Below are positions 16,563-26,700 of a stretch of 64,000 bases of DNA, piece after piece. Position numbers and translations under genes: made by a program. Positions within the stretch are counted from its first letter, which is position 1; each line of letters opens with the position of its first letter. Location: assembly GCA_002070945.1 (NCBI GenBank), contig MWEG01000123.1:38112-102111 (forward strand), given 5' to 3'. The notes beneath the pieces are model-generated. The model worked only from the letters and a program-made list of their open reading frames with translations. It was not told the origin of the DNA and did no database searches. This DNA comes from Lentisphaerae bacterium ADurb.Bin082 (GTDB lineage: Bacteria > Verrucomicrobiota > Lentisphaeria > Oligosphaerales > Oligosphaeraceae).

Positions 16563-17147
16563 ATGCTGTCATCGTTTTTGAGCGTATTGCTGGCGATTGT
16601 CTCCTTTGTCTGCGCGTTGTTGCTGATTGGGATTATTTTGATTCAACAGAACAAGGCTGGGGGCGGCCTGGGCGCTGTCAGCGGCGGTGTTACGGAGAGC
16701 ATGTTTGGCGCTTCGGCCACCAATGTCTTGACCAAGGCGACGACGTGGATTGCCGTCGTGTTCCTGGCTTCCACCCTGTTGCTGGCTGCCACTACAGGCC
16801 GTTTCAGTCATAAGAATGTCAGCGCCGCTGAAAAAGCCGCAGCGACGACGGCGAAGCCCTCTGTTGAAACGGCCGCGCCGTCCGAAGCCGCCGCGCCAGC
16901 GGAAACCCAGGAGGAGGCTGCCGCCCAAGCCGTTGATGAGGCTGCCGCCGCAGTCAGCGCTGCCGCCAGTGAAGTCGGAACGGCGGCTAAGAAAGTGACA
17001 GCGAAGGCTGTAGAGGGCGCTGCCAAGGCCGTAGAGGGCGCTGCCAAGGCCGTCAAAGGCGCTGCCGAAGCTGTTGAAGGCGCCGTCAAGAATGCCGCTG
17101 AGAAAGTTGACGACGCTAAGGCCAAGGATGAGCCTAAGGCACCCTGA
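16563..17147 (+). CDS. secG: Preprotein translocase subunit SecG with long Ala-rich tail
   Basis: SecG stabilises SecYE during SecA-driven export. Residues 1-82 are a normal SecG: membrane segment one (about 5-27), QQNKAGGGLGAVSGG in the loop, and membrane segment two (about 58-78). Most SecG proteins end soon after. Here about 110 more residues follow: an Ala/Glu/Pro stretch, then four 7-residue repeats of the type AKAVEGA (about 147-176) and an acidic-lysine end. The repeats are visible in DNA as 21-bp units around 17003-17090. The tail should form an amphipathic helix like LEA or histone-H1-type tails. The gene is followed by a strong terminator, so it is transcribed alone. Confidence 0.92.
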   Translation: MLSSFLSVLLAIVSFVCALLLIGIILIQQNKAGGGLGAVSGGVTESMFGASATNVLTKATTWIAVVFLASTLLLAATTGRFSHKNVSAAEKAAATTAKPSVETAAPSEAAAPAETQEEAAAQAVDEAAAAVSAAASEVGTAAKKVTAKAVEGAAKAVEGAAKAVKGAAEAVEGAVKNAAEKVDDAKAKDEPKAP

Positions 17148-17172
17148 CGGCGTTGCGCTCTTCGTTTGTGTG

Positions 17173-17203
17173 GGCATCCCCCTTGGCGGGGATGCCTTTT
17201 TTT
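17173..17203 (+). terminator. Intrinsic terminator of secG
   Basis: GGCATCCCC, a 6-base loop, GGGGATGCC, then seven T. It is a perfect 9-bp GC-rich stem 25 bp after the stop codon. Confidence 0.95.
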
Positions 17204-17330
17204 ATGGCGATGACTTGACATTGCCAGTTATGAATTCATAGTGTATTTGGCATTTCATTAGTGTTAGAGCCTGAAATGACGGCATTCAAGCCTGAACGGA
17301 ACACGACAGTTGCAACCCAGGAAACTAACG

Positions 17331-18617
17331 ATGAGCAAAAAAACGGCCAGGGCGGCGAAGTCACCGTCTAAAACGGCGCCTAATATTGTCAAAAGCGAGA
17401 CCTTGGGCAGCGCCGGCCGGCCAGGCGCCAACGACCGGATCAATCACGCTGTGATTGGCCTGGGCGGCATGGGGCAGGGCCATCTCGGCTATGTGCTGAA
17501 AGACCCGCAGGCAAAGCTGGTGGCGGTTTGTGACGTGATGCAATCGCGGGTCAAAGCCTCCCTGGAAAAGGTCGGCGGCGATTGTCGCGGCTATCGTGAT
17601 TTCCGGGAGATGATCGACCATGAGGACATTGACGTCGTGCATGTGGTCACCCCGCCGCATTGGCATGCCTTGCAGAATATCTATGCGCTAGACGCCGGCT
17701 GTGACGTCTGGGCGGAAAAGCCGATGACCAGGACGATTGCTGAGGGCCTTCACATCGCTGAAGCCGTGCGCCGCAACGGCCGGGTCTTCCGGCTTAACAC
17801 CTGGTTCCGGCTGTATGGGGCGTTTTATGGCCTGGGCGTTGACATCAAGCCGCTGAAAAAGCTGGTCCAGAATGGCCTGCTGGGCTGGCCGCTGACGGTG
17901 CGGATCAGCGCGCATACAGGTTTTGCCTGGAAAGCCTCAATGTGGACCGGCAAACTCGGCCTGCCGCCAGAGAAGCCGCCGGCTGACATCGACTATGATT
18001 TGTGGCTGGGGCCAGCCCCCTATAAACCGTATACCAGCCATCGCGTCTCACCGTCATTCCGCGGCTATTGGGACTATGACGGCGGCGGCCTGGCTGACAT
18101 GGGGCAGCACTATCTCGACCCGGTGCAATACATCCTTGACAAGGACGACACCAGCCCGACTGAAATCGAGGCGACGGCGCCCTGGCCGCAGCATCCTGAC
18201 GTGGTCGGACTCTGGGGGCAGGTGGAAATGAAATATGCTGACGGGTGCAAGCTGATCCTGGAGTCCTGCGAATGGGGTCCGGAGGAAACTAAGGACAAGC
18301 CGTTCATCGAAGGGCCGCTTGGCAAAGTCTACCGCAATTTCCGCACCGAGCCAGAACGCCTGGCTGAGTTGGTGGTCGAGTTGCCAGACCCGGAGCCGCA
18401 GATCAGCGACTTCAACGTCTCGATCCGCACCCGCCAGAAATTCGGCTTGAATGAACTCAACGGCAACCGCAGCAATATCCTGGTCCATCTGGCCAACTGC
18501 GCGATCCGCACCGGACGCAAACTGCATTTTGACCCGGAGACGCTGCGTTTCCGCAATGACGAGACGGCCAACCGCCTGGCAGAGCAGCCGATGCGGCTGC
18601 CCTGGGGGTTGCTGTGA
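17331..18617 (+). CDS. Gfo/Idh/MocA-family oxidoreductase
   Basis: 428 residues. After a Lys/Ala-rich N-terminal extension (1-37) comes the Rossmann fold: HAVIGLGGMGQGH (about 39-51), CDV, HVVTPPHWH and WAEKPMTRT, where the EKP lysine is the conserved dinucleotide/substrate residue. The C-terminal half has GGGLADMGQHYLD, which matches the family's catalytic-region GG.l.D.g.H pattern. Members oxidise or dehydrate sugars, inositols and amino sugars, or act in NAD-dependent glycosidase steps. The extension does not carry a twin-arginine signal, so the protein is probably cytoplasmic. AGGAAA 7 bases before 17331 supports this start. A HEAT-repeat gene follows 45 bp on. Confidence 0.88.
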   Translation: MSKKTARAAKSPSKTAPNIVKSETLGSAGRPGANDRINHAVIGLGGMGQGHLGYVLKDPQAKLVAVCDVMQSRVKASLEKVGGDCRGYRDFREMIDHEDIDVVHVVTPPHWHALQNIYALDAGCDVWAEKPMTRTIAEGLHIAEAVRRNGRVFRLNTWFRLYGAFYGLGVDIKPLKKLVQNGLLGWPLTVRISAHTGFAWKASMWTGKLGLPPEKPPADIDYDLWLGPAPYKPYTSHRVSPSFRGYWDYDGGGLADMGQHYLDPVQYILDKDDTSPTEIEATAPWPQHPDVVGLWGQVEMKYADGCKLILESCEWGPEETKDKPFIEGPLGKVYRNFRTEPERLAELVVELPDPEPQISDFNVSIRTRQKFGLNELNGNRSNILVHLANCAIRTGRKLHFDPETLRFRNDETANRLAEQPMRLPWGLL

Positions 18618-18662
18618 TTGGACGACACGCTTCGCGTTATAGCTGACTGAAGGGAATACATA

Positions 18663-19904
18663 ATGAGCAAAGAGACAAAGAAGGTTCAGAACCCTGGGGG
18701 AGGACGCGCCCAGCGCGGCGGACGGCGGCACTCCGGCGCGGCCAGCGGAGCTAAGAAGCGCGGCCCTGCCATGACCGCAGCTGCCAAGCTCGTCTGGGCT
18801 GACGCGAAGGACGGCGAGGCGGCTGCGAAGCAGTTGCTGAAAAGCGCTGCCAGCGCGGTGCCCGAACTGGCCGCCAACCTGAACGCAAGCAATGACGAAG
18901 CCACAGTGCAGGCTTCCTTCGCCTTGGAAGCCATGACGATGGCGGCGTCCACCCCAGGGCAGGAACCGCGGCGCTCCAGCCTGGCCAGTGCTTTGGCCAA
19001 GGCGCTGGACGGGGCTGCTGACGACGTGGCCAGGAATGTCCTCATCCGCGCCCTCCAGCTGGTTGGTGGTGATAAAGAGGTGCCTGCCCTGGCCAAATGC
19101 CTGGAACACGAAGGCTCTTTTGACGCCGCCTTGCTGGCCTTGCGCCAGATCGGCTCCGAGGAAGCCTGCCTGGCGATTGCGAATAGCCTGGCGAGCGCCA
19201 AAGGCCGCCGCCGGACTGTGCAGGCAGCAGCTCTGGCGGACTTTGGCTACTCCTGTTGCCATCCTGACATCCCCGACCAGGTGGCCGGCGTGCTGGCAAA
19301 GGCAAGCCCGGCGGATGCGCCGATGCTGTGGGCGGCCCTGGCCAAGCTTGGCTACGCTGGCGTAGCTCCGGCCTTGGGCAAGGCTCTCAAGGGCGAGTCC
19401 AAGTCGCGGGCAGCTGTCGCCCGCGGGTGCTTGTCACTGCTGGCTCGCAACTGCCTGACGGAAGATGACGTCGCCGCCGCTATCGCCGAATTGTTCAAGG
19501 CCGAACGGGAAAGCGTTCCGTCGATGATGGCACTCATGGACAACACAGGGGAAGAGGACGGGAGCAGCGTGCCATATCTGCTTGGCATGGCGTCTTCCGA
19601 GGACAAGGTGGTGCAGGAGGCGGCAGCCAACCTCCTCATCGAGGATTTCGTCGGCAGTTCCGTGACGGAGACGATTATACACTATTATCAAGTGCATAAA
19701 GATGACACCGGCAAGCATGACTGGTCAGGACTCAGGCAAGTGCTTATCCGCGTGTTGGGACGGCGCGGCGATGTGGCAGCCAGGCCGTTCCTGATGTCGC
19801 TGCTGCATGACCCAGAGGCAGCAATCAGAAAATCCGCCATGGAGGCTATTGAAAATCTGATGGGGCAGCTAGACCGGCGGGCGCTGGTCGCGGCTATCCT
19901 TTGA
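18663..19904 (+). CDS. HEAT-repeat-like helical protein
   Basis: 413 residues. A basic, Gly-rich head (1-37) is followed by consecutive paired helices with the Ala/Leu spacing of HEAT repeats (for example VPELAANLNASNDEATVQAS, VPALAKCLEHEGSFDAALLA, ARPFLMSLLHDPEAAIRKSA). No catalytic motif is seen; such solenoids are protein-binding scaffolds. AAGGGAA lies 8 bases before the ATG. It follows the oxidoreductase gene at 45 bp and may share its transcript. Its partner is unknown. Confidence 0.7.
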   Translation: MSKETKKVQNPGGGRAQRGGRRHSGAASGAKKRGPAMTAAAKLVWADAKDGEAAAKQLLKSAASAVPELAANLNASNDEATVQASFALEAMTMAASTPGQEPRRSSLASALAKALDGAADDVARNVLIRALQLVGGDKEVPALAKCLEHEGSFDAALLALRQIGSEEACLAIANSLASAKGRRRTVQAAALADFGYSCCHPDIPDQVAGVLAKASPADAPMLWAALAKLGYAGVAPALGKALKGESKSRAAVARGCLSLLARNCLTEDDVAAAIAELFKAERESVPSMMALMDNTGEEDGSSVPYLLGMASSEDKVVQEAAANLLIEDFVGSSVTETIIHYYQVHKDDTGKHDWSGLRQVLIRVLGRRGDVAARPFLMSLLHDPEAAIRKSAMEAIENLMGQLDRRALVAAIL

Positions 19905-20083
19905 ATGATTAAGAACAAGCGCAGACGATGGCGCCGGACAGCCCGCCCTAAGCATGGAAGGCGCCACCGCTGACGGGAAGAAGATACGTCTACCGGCAGC
20001 GCGTCCGGAAAAATGAGCAGACAGAGAAAAGAACCAGCAGCCCGATTGACGGCGCGGCGTTTCGGAGACAGGAGAGTTGGATA

Positions 20084-20356
20084 ATGGTCACAAAGCAGAC
20101 GACAGTTCGGAATGCCTATGGCATCCACTGCCGGCCCTCAGGGGTGATTGCCAAAGCCGCGCAGGGTTACGATGGCAAGATCGAAATCAAGGGGCCGGAC
20201 GGCGCGACGGCGCATCCCGGCAGCGTTCTTGCTTTGCTGGGCTTGGCGTTGACCTGTGGCGACACGGTGCAAGTGACCGTCGAGGGACCCAATGAAGAAA
20301 CTATGTGCAACCGGTTGATTGAATTGTTCGAGGCTAATTTCGATTTTCAAAGATGA
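20084..20356 (+). CDS. ptsH: HPr phosphocarrier protein
   Basis: 90 residues, normal for HPr. GIHCRPS (13-19) contains His15, the residue phosphorylated by enzyme I. Ser47 in PGSVLALLGLAL aligns with the regulatory Ser46 used by HPr kinase. CGDTVQVTVEGPNEE and the C-terminal helix complete the fold. A GAGAG (20072-20076) precedes the ATG by seven bases. No enzyme I, HPr kinase or PTS permease lies in the window, so it may act in regulation more than in sugar uptake. The next gene downstream is a GH78 glycosidase 226 bp away; nothing gene-like is visible in between. Confidence 0.9.
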   Translation: MVTKQTTVRNAYGIHCRPSGVIAKAAQGYDGKIEIKGPDGATAHPGSVLALLGLALTCGDTVQVTVEGPNEETMCNRLIELFEANFDFQR

Positions 20357-20582
20357 CGCCGGCCAGAAGAAACGCGCCGGTGTCCAGTTGTGGCTTGGAC
20401 ATAGACCGACAGGAAGGAGAATGCCTTGCGCCGACGCTGCCAGGCGGTGGCGCCGGATGCGAGGCGGATGATGGCGCGCCAGCGCGGAACTGGTCGGTTC
20501 CAGGCTGGCGGCCAAAGTGAGCGATTCGTTTTGTCCGTGCTGAAAGCAACCGCCACATCCCAACCAGAGAGAAGGTGCGAAC

Positions 20583-23540
20583 ATGAGACAGAACACCATG
20601 CTTCCCAAGCAGATCCGCGGCAAATGGATATGGCTGACCAACGCCAGCCAGGATGACACGGATCATGTCTTTTTCCGACGCGTGATCACCTTGAGCGAGA
20701 TGCCCGGAACCGCGGAGCTGTGGGTCGCCTCGCACTGCCATTTCCAGGCTTACGTCAATGGTCGACGCTGTCTCTCCGGCCCGGCGCCGCACCCAGGCCC
20801 AGGCACTGGGGCGTATGCACAGCTGGTTGACGTCAGCCATGCGCTGGAGATCGGAGTCAACCACATCGCGGTGCACGTCCATTATGAGAATACACCCCTG
20901 GCCAATCTCAGGCAAGCCTTCAAAGGACTCTGGCTGCAACTGGAGCTGGATGGAGAAGCAGCCCTGTGGACGGACGAGGAGTGGAGGTGCCATCGCGCCT
21001 TTTGCTATACCAGCACCGGCCTGCGAGCTGCAGCCGGGGATGTGTTCAAGGAATGCCTTGATTATCGACTCTATCCTAATAATTGGCAGGTGTGGGAATG
21101 GCAGGACCTGGCAGACGATGACGACAATAAAGAGACGACACCGCCTCTAGGGCTTGCTGCTGCAGGAGCTGCAAAAGACCGCGAGCCTTCACCACGCTTT
21201 GTCTGGAAAAAGCCAGATTTTGTCCGAGAGCCAGACTACACCTTCGGCGCCCTGGAGGCGGATGTCAGCGTTCCCCGCTTCCCCGAGAGTCTTTCAGCCG
21301 AGAAAATCTCGGAAGTGGGGACATTCAAGCAGACGGCGGAAGCCACTTGGGTGTCGTTTACGCCGACGATCAAGGTCAAGCAGGAGCTGGGCACCTACGC
21401 TGCCGAGGCGTTCATCTATTGTCCGCCCGGCGACACCCAGCTATGCCTGTGCATCTGTGACAACCCGTACCGCCTCTACGTCAACGGCGTGCTGCTCAAG
21501 GAGCAGGCGACGCCGCCACCGCCAGTGCGGATGCCGCTGCATGACAAGCGCACCGCCCGGCTCAGCCAACAGGAGCTGGTCGACCAGGAATGCCGAGTGG
21601 TCTTGCAGCCCGGATGGAACAGGATTCTCTTCGTCCAGAATTGCTTGTCCCGATACTGCGGCATGCTGATGCTCTGGCCTGACATGCCTAGCGGCGCACT
21701 CCAAGTCTACCAGCGCCCGGCCTTTAATTCCCCCAATGGCTGGAGCGTGGTAGGCCCGCTGAACACGCCCTTGTCACTGATTTATCCAACCTTCCCGTTT
21801 GACCAGTTGAGCAAGACGCCGTTTGTCCCGGGCGACAACCCGCCAGACGACATCAGCGCGTTTTTCCTGGCCTGCACATTCACCCTCCCAGACGGCGGCG
21901 GCGTCTCTCGCCTGCCAGTGAGCCTGAAAAACAACGAGTATCTGCTGGTTGATTTCGGGCGGACTTATTACGGCTATCCCGACATTGTCATGACCGGCAA
22001 GCCCGGCGATGTGGTCGACATTGTCTTTGGCGAACATTGCATAGACGGCGAAGTCATCGCCTATGAATCCAATCACCGCCGAAACACCTCGACCGTGATC
22101 CTGGACGAAGATCCGTCGCGGCGCTGGGTGTCGAGCCTGCCCAAGGGCTTCCGCTACTACATGGTGGTGGCGCGCTCAGTGCAAAATGAACTCAACATCA
22201 GTCATGTCGGCGCATTTCACGAGGTCATGGATGCGCCGTCCAGCAGCAATTTCGCCTGTTCCCTGCCGCAGTTGGAGGCGATTTGGACGGTTGGCCAGCA
22301 GACCCTGGCGGCGACGATGCAGCGGGTGTTCATGGATTCGCCGACTAAGGACCAGGCGCAATGCATCCCCGACGCCATGATCCAGTCGTGGGCAGGCTAT
22401 TATGTATTCGGCACTTACCAGCAGACCACGACGGCGATCGAGGCGTTTGCGCGGTCGCAGCTGGAAACGGGTGAGATGAACGCCCTAAGCCCTTCAGGGC
22501 AGTTCCAGGCCATGCCTGACTTTTCCCTGAACTGGCCGGTGTGGCTGCATCGCCATATCCTGCATACCGGCGACGTGGCGTTTCTGAAAAAGATGCTGCC
22601 GGCGTTGCAGAATTTGCTCTACTACTATGATCAGCTGGCGGGCGGCCATGACGCGCCGCTGGGCGACCTGCACGAGTACCTGGGCACCTACTGCTTTCTT
22701 GACCACGGCGCTATTGACCGCGAGGGAATCGTCACCGGCTTGAACGCCCTGTATTGCCGGGCGCTGCTCAGCGCTTCCTGGCTGGCAGCGTATGCCGAGG
22801 AGTCGGCGCTGTCCACGCAATACAAGAATCGGGCTTCGCACGTGGCGATGCAAATTCGGGCTTTGTGCTGGGACGCTCAGGAAGGTCTGTATGCGGACAG
22901 CTATCACCATGGCGCCAAGTCGCCATTTTACTCCTGGCAGACCAACGTGTTGGCGATTTATGGCGGCATTGCCGAACCCTCCCAGTACCAGGCGATCTGG
23001 GATCGCTTCTTCATCGACGACGCGCCGTTGGAACAGTTCGCGGCCGGCGAATACAATAATCCGTACTTCAAGTACTATCTCTTGGAGGCGGCGTTTGCCC
23101 TGGGCAAGAATACCTGGGCGCTTCGCCTTATCCACTACTACTGGGGCCGCATGGTCAAGGCAGGAGCGACTTCCTGGTGGGAGCTTTTTGACCCCGACAA
23201 TCCAGCCCTGCAAAAGCGCATGTGCAGCCAATGCTGCGGCAATGGCACCAGCCCGAACGGATTTTTGATTACCGAGTTGGTGGGCATCCGGCCAGCCGAG
23301 CCCGGTATGTACATGGTCTATTTCAATCCAATGCCAGGCGACGTGACTTGGGTGAAAGCCCATATTCCAACCCCGAACGGGTACATTTACGTCGACTGGA
23401 ACATTCGGCCCGACGGGGTGTTCGCCGCCTCAATCAGCGCCAACTACCCGCTGGAAGTCATCCCGATTCTCAATCCGGCCATTGCTGAAACCGCAGTGAT
23501 CACGGTCAGTGAGAAAGTGGCGATTTTGGCGCAGGAATAA
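20583..23540 (+). CDS. GH78-like alpha-L-rhamnosidase
   Basis: 985 residues without signal peptide, hence probably cytoplasmic. The N-terminal third is beta-rich (GKWIWL, then FFRRVITLSEMPGTAELWVA), as in the sugar-binding domain of bacterial rhamnosidases. From about residue 550 an (alpha/alpha)6 barrel follows: MDSPTKDQAQCIPDAMIQSW (about 583-602) matches the DxPxxEQxxxxGDxxIQ signature with conservative changes. The C-terminal beta domain (PGDVTWVKAHIPTPNGYIYVDW) is also typical. It should release terminal L-rhamnose from oligosaccharides or glycosides taken into the cell. GAGAAGGTG lies just before the ATG at 20583. The next gene, a secreted DUF4838 protein, could supply its substrates (inference). 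Confidence 0.82.
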   Translation: MRQNTMLPKQIRGKWIWLTNASQDDTDHVFFRRVITLSEMPGTAELWVASHCHFQAYVNGRRCLSGPAPHPGPGTGAYAQLVDVSHALEIGVNHIAVHVHYENTPLANLRQAFKGLWLQLELDGEAALWTDEEWRCHRAFCYTSTGLRAAAGDVFKECLDYRLYPNNWQVWEWQDLADDDDNKETTPPLGLAAAGAAKDREPSPRFVWKKPDFVREPDYTFGALEADVSVPRFPESLSAEKISEVGTFKQTAEATWVSFTPTIKVKQELGTYAAEAFIYCPPGDTQLCLCICDNPYRLYVNGVLLKEQATPPPPVRMPLHDKRTARLSQQELVDQECRVVLQPGWNRILFVQNCLSRYCGMLMLWPDMPSGALQVYQRPAFNSPNGWSVVGPLNTPLSLIYPTFPFDQLSKTPFVPGDNPPDDISAFFLACTFTLPDGGGVSRLPVSLKNNEYLLVDFGRTYYGYPDIVMTGKPGDVVDIVFGEHCIDGEVIAYESNHRRNTSTVILDEDPSRRWVSSLPKGFRYYMVVARSVQNELNISHVGAFHEVMDAPSSSNFACSLPQLEAIWTVGQQTLAATMQRVFMDSPTKDQAQCIPDAMIQSWAGYYVFGTYQQTTTAIEAFARSQLETGEMNALSPSGQFQAMPDFSLNWPVWLHRHILHTGDVAFLKKMLPALQNLLYYYDQLAGGHDAPLGDLHEYLGTYCFLDHGAIDREGIVTGLNALYCRALLSASWLAAYAEESALSTQYKNRASHVAMQIRALCWDAQEGLYADSYHHGAKSPFYSWQTNVLAIYGGIAEPSQYQAIWDRFFIDDAPLEQFAAGEYNNPYFKYYLLEAAFALGKNTWALRLIHYYWGRMVKAGATSWWELFDPDNPALQKRMCSQCCGNGTSPNGFLITELVGIRPAEPGMYMVYFNPMPGDVTWVKAHIPTPNGYIYVDWNIRPDGVFAASISANYPLEVIPILNPAIAETAVITVSEKVAILAQE

Positions 23541-23566
23541 TCGTGCAGTGACTTAGCCGTTGTTTT

Positions 23567-23608
23567 AGGCTGTCGGCGCTGATGCGAGACCTTCGGCGTC
23601 GGCAGCCT
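23567..23608 (+). terminator. Imperfect hairpin after the GH78 gene
   Basis: AGGCTGTCGGCG pairs with CGTCGGCAGCCT with two mismatches around an 18-base loop, 26 bp past the stop. No T-run follows, so termination is uncertain. Confidence 0.35.
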
Positions 23609-23708
23609 GATTGTCATGGTGCCGCTAGGGCAGGCGTTGTATTATGGCAGCCTTGAATGCTTGCCGCGCCTTCTATCACGATCACAAGATTATTTACGGA
23701 AAGAAATC

Positions 23709-26700
23709 ATGCAAAGAATGTGTTGTTTTGCCGCCGCCATGATGTTCTTGAGCGCGGCTGCGTTTTCCCAAGTGGAATATCCCGACGGCGGGTTTGAAAA
23801 GCACCCCCGCCACGACGGCCCTGTGCGTACCGGCCAGGGCAGCGGACGCTGCATATTTGAAAAAGCTCCGCGATACGGTTTTTGGCAGAACCAGGGCGTT
23901 GCCGTGGAGCCGTTTGCGCTTTACCGGGCCAGCATCTACATCCAGGGTCAGCGCACGGCCGGCGGCGGCAATACCATCATGACTTATCACGCAACGCCAT
24001 TCGGCTGGGATTTCGTCCACGGCGTGCAGCTGCCGGAAAAAGCCGAAGACTGGACGCGCCAGGAAGTCGATTTTTATGGCCCGACTGACCAGGCGAGAAT
24101 GGTCCTCATCGAAAACAGCGTCGGACTGACTTGTCAATACTACCTTGACGACTTGAGCATCACGCGCTTGATGACGCCGGCCGAGCACATCGCCACCCTG
24201 GAGGCTAAGAAGGAACGTTCGGTCAAGGAGAACAGCCTGCTGGCTTATTACTACCACAGCACCGGCAAGACAGAGGCCTGGGAACGTTTGCTGGCAGATG
24301 CCGATGCCGCCACCAAGGTCGCCATGCTGGGCTTGCAGGCGCATCAGGCCACAACGCCGGCTGAGGTTAGCCAGCGGTTGGGGGAATTGCTGAAGCTCAA
24401 TCCGTTTGCCAATTATCGCGGCGGAGGCAATTTGGTCAAGGCGCTGTTGGCGCGCTTGCCTGCCTCTGAGCAGGAGCGGGTCTGCCTGGAAGCTGTCCTG
24501 ACTACGCGAGGAACTGTGGGCACGGTGAACGCCCTGGCGTTGACGCCGCTGGACCGTGCGGCCAAGACGCTCCAGCAACGGCAGCAGGCAGTAGAGCAGG
24601 GCGAAGCTGTCCTCAAGCAGCTCCAAGCTCTCCCCGGCAATCCAGAGCTGGCCAAGGAAATTAGCCGCCGCAGCGACCATCTGGCTGCCGCACAGAAAGC
24701 CTTGGCAGAATATCGCAGCTCGTTGGGGTCTTGCCGCATCAGCCTGGACAGCCGCCCGCTCAGGCCAGATACGCACGCCATTGTCCTGCCAGCATCGCCG
24801 AGTCCGGCTGAGCAGCATGCTGCCGCCGAGCTGGCTATGCACCTGGAAATGATGATGGGAGTGTCGCTGCCGATAGTCAGCGAGGCCGAAGTCGGCAGGC
24901 GTCTGCCGTTGATCATTGGCCGCGGCGCTCTGCTGGCTAAGCATGGAATAACCGTCGACTACGAGCGTCTGGGCCGCGAAGGCATTCACCTGGAGTCGTC
25001 GCAGGGGGCGCTCGTCCTGGCCGGCAGCCAGACGAATGGCGTTCTCTACGCCGTCTATACGTTCCTGGAAAAATTTCTTGACTGCCGTTGGTTTACCCAG
25101 GATTGCACGCGCATTCCCCGGCGTAGCAACTATGCCATCAGCAACGTCCGCTATGTGTTTATCCCCGAGCTTGAGCTGCGCGGCAACACCTATCCTGGCA
25201 GCCGCATGACGGAATTCGCGGTGCGCAACAAGTTCAACGGCGACCAGGTTCGCATTCCGTCGCCAGCCTGGGGCGAGAAAGTGACCTACGCCGGCTTTGT
25301 CCATACGTTCCAGAGCCTGGTGCCGCCAGCCACGTACGCGGTCGAGCATCCGGAATATTATTCTTTGATTGATGGACAACGCGTCACCGAGGACAGCCAG
25401 CTGTGCCTGACCAACCCGGATGTTCTCCGCATTGCCATTGAGTCGGTTCGCGAACGCCTGCGCCGCCGTCCTGATGTGCGCATTGTCAGCGTGTCCCAGA
25501 ATGACAACCAGCGCTATTGCCGGTGCGAAAAATGCATGGCTCTGGCTGAACATGAAGGCGGCCAGATTGGGCCGCTGCTCCATTTTGTCAACGCCGTCGC
25601 CAATGCCATTGCCGATGAATTTCCGGACATCAGCGTTGACACGCTTGCCTATCAGTATACTCGCAAGCCGCCTAAGCACGTGCGGCCAGCCCCCAACGTC
25701 ATCATCCGCCTTTGCTCTATTGAATGCTGCTTTTTGCATCCTCTGGAGACTTGTCCGAGAAACGAGTCATTTGCGGAGGACATCAAGGGCTGGAACGCTA
25801 TTTGCAAGCGCCTGCACATCTGGGATTACACCGTCAATTACACCAACATCCTGCTGCCATTCCCGAATTTTGAAGTCTTGCAGCCGAACATCGACTTTTT
25901 CATCCGCCACGGCGTGGTCGGCATCTTTGAGGAGTCGACTTCGGCTAATGGCAATCATTTGGAACACCTGCGGACGTATGTGATGGCCAAGTGCCTGTGG
26001 GATCGGCGCCAGGACCCGCAAGTGCTGATCCGCGAATTCACGGATGCGTATTACGGCGCGGCCGCGCCATTTATCCGCGACTACATCGACCTCCTGCATC
26101 GCGTTATCTGCCATAAACGCGATATCCATATCGGCTGTTTTGCCGCGCCTAGTCGTTACCTCTACGAGCCGGAGCTGATTCGCGACAGCCTGAAGCTGTT
26201 TGACCAGGCCGAAGCAGCCGTGGCCGGTGACGAAACGCTCAGTCGTCGCGTCGAAAATGCCCGCATGGGCCTGATGTATGTGCAAATCATCAGCGGCGGC
26301 AAAAAACAGTATGCCTACGACTCTGGGAAGCTGTCGCAGAAGCATGGCGTTGACCCTGCGCTGCTCGAACGCTTCGTCGCCGCAGTCCGTGGTGCCAAGG
26401 TCAACAAAGTCGCCAACGGTGAACGCGGACTGGTCGAGAACTTCTTGAAGAGCCTTCCGGCGCCTTCGGCCAAAGCCATTCCGGTCATCACCCTGGAGAA
26501 TGATTTTCTGAGCCTGGACGTGGTGCCGGCCATGGGCGGTCGCATCTGGCGGGGGACGGAGAAGCTGACCGGCAACCCGATTTTCTCGGTGTATGGTTCG
26601 GAAGAAGAGGGCTACGAGGCGTTTGAGGCCGGCTACGAGGAATACGGCAGCAACGATTATCGCGGCCTTGGCTGGAACGAGGAGTATACTGTGAAGGAGC

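Noticed and set aside
18054..19262. 402-codon minus-strand open frame across the oxidoreductase and HEAT genes
   Set aside because: It spans two well-supported genes and their gap and reads as low-complexity shadow sequence.
23694..25739. Long open frame of 681 codons on the minus strand inside the DUF4838 gene
   Set aside because: It lies opposite a gene with signal peptide and clear domains, shows no family motif and no ribosome site. High GC opens opposite frames in this region.
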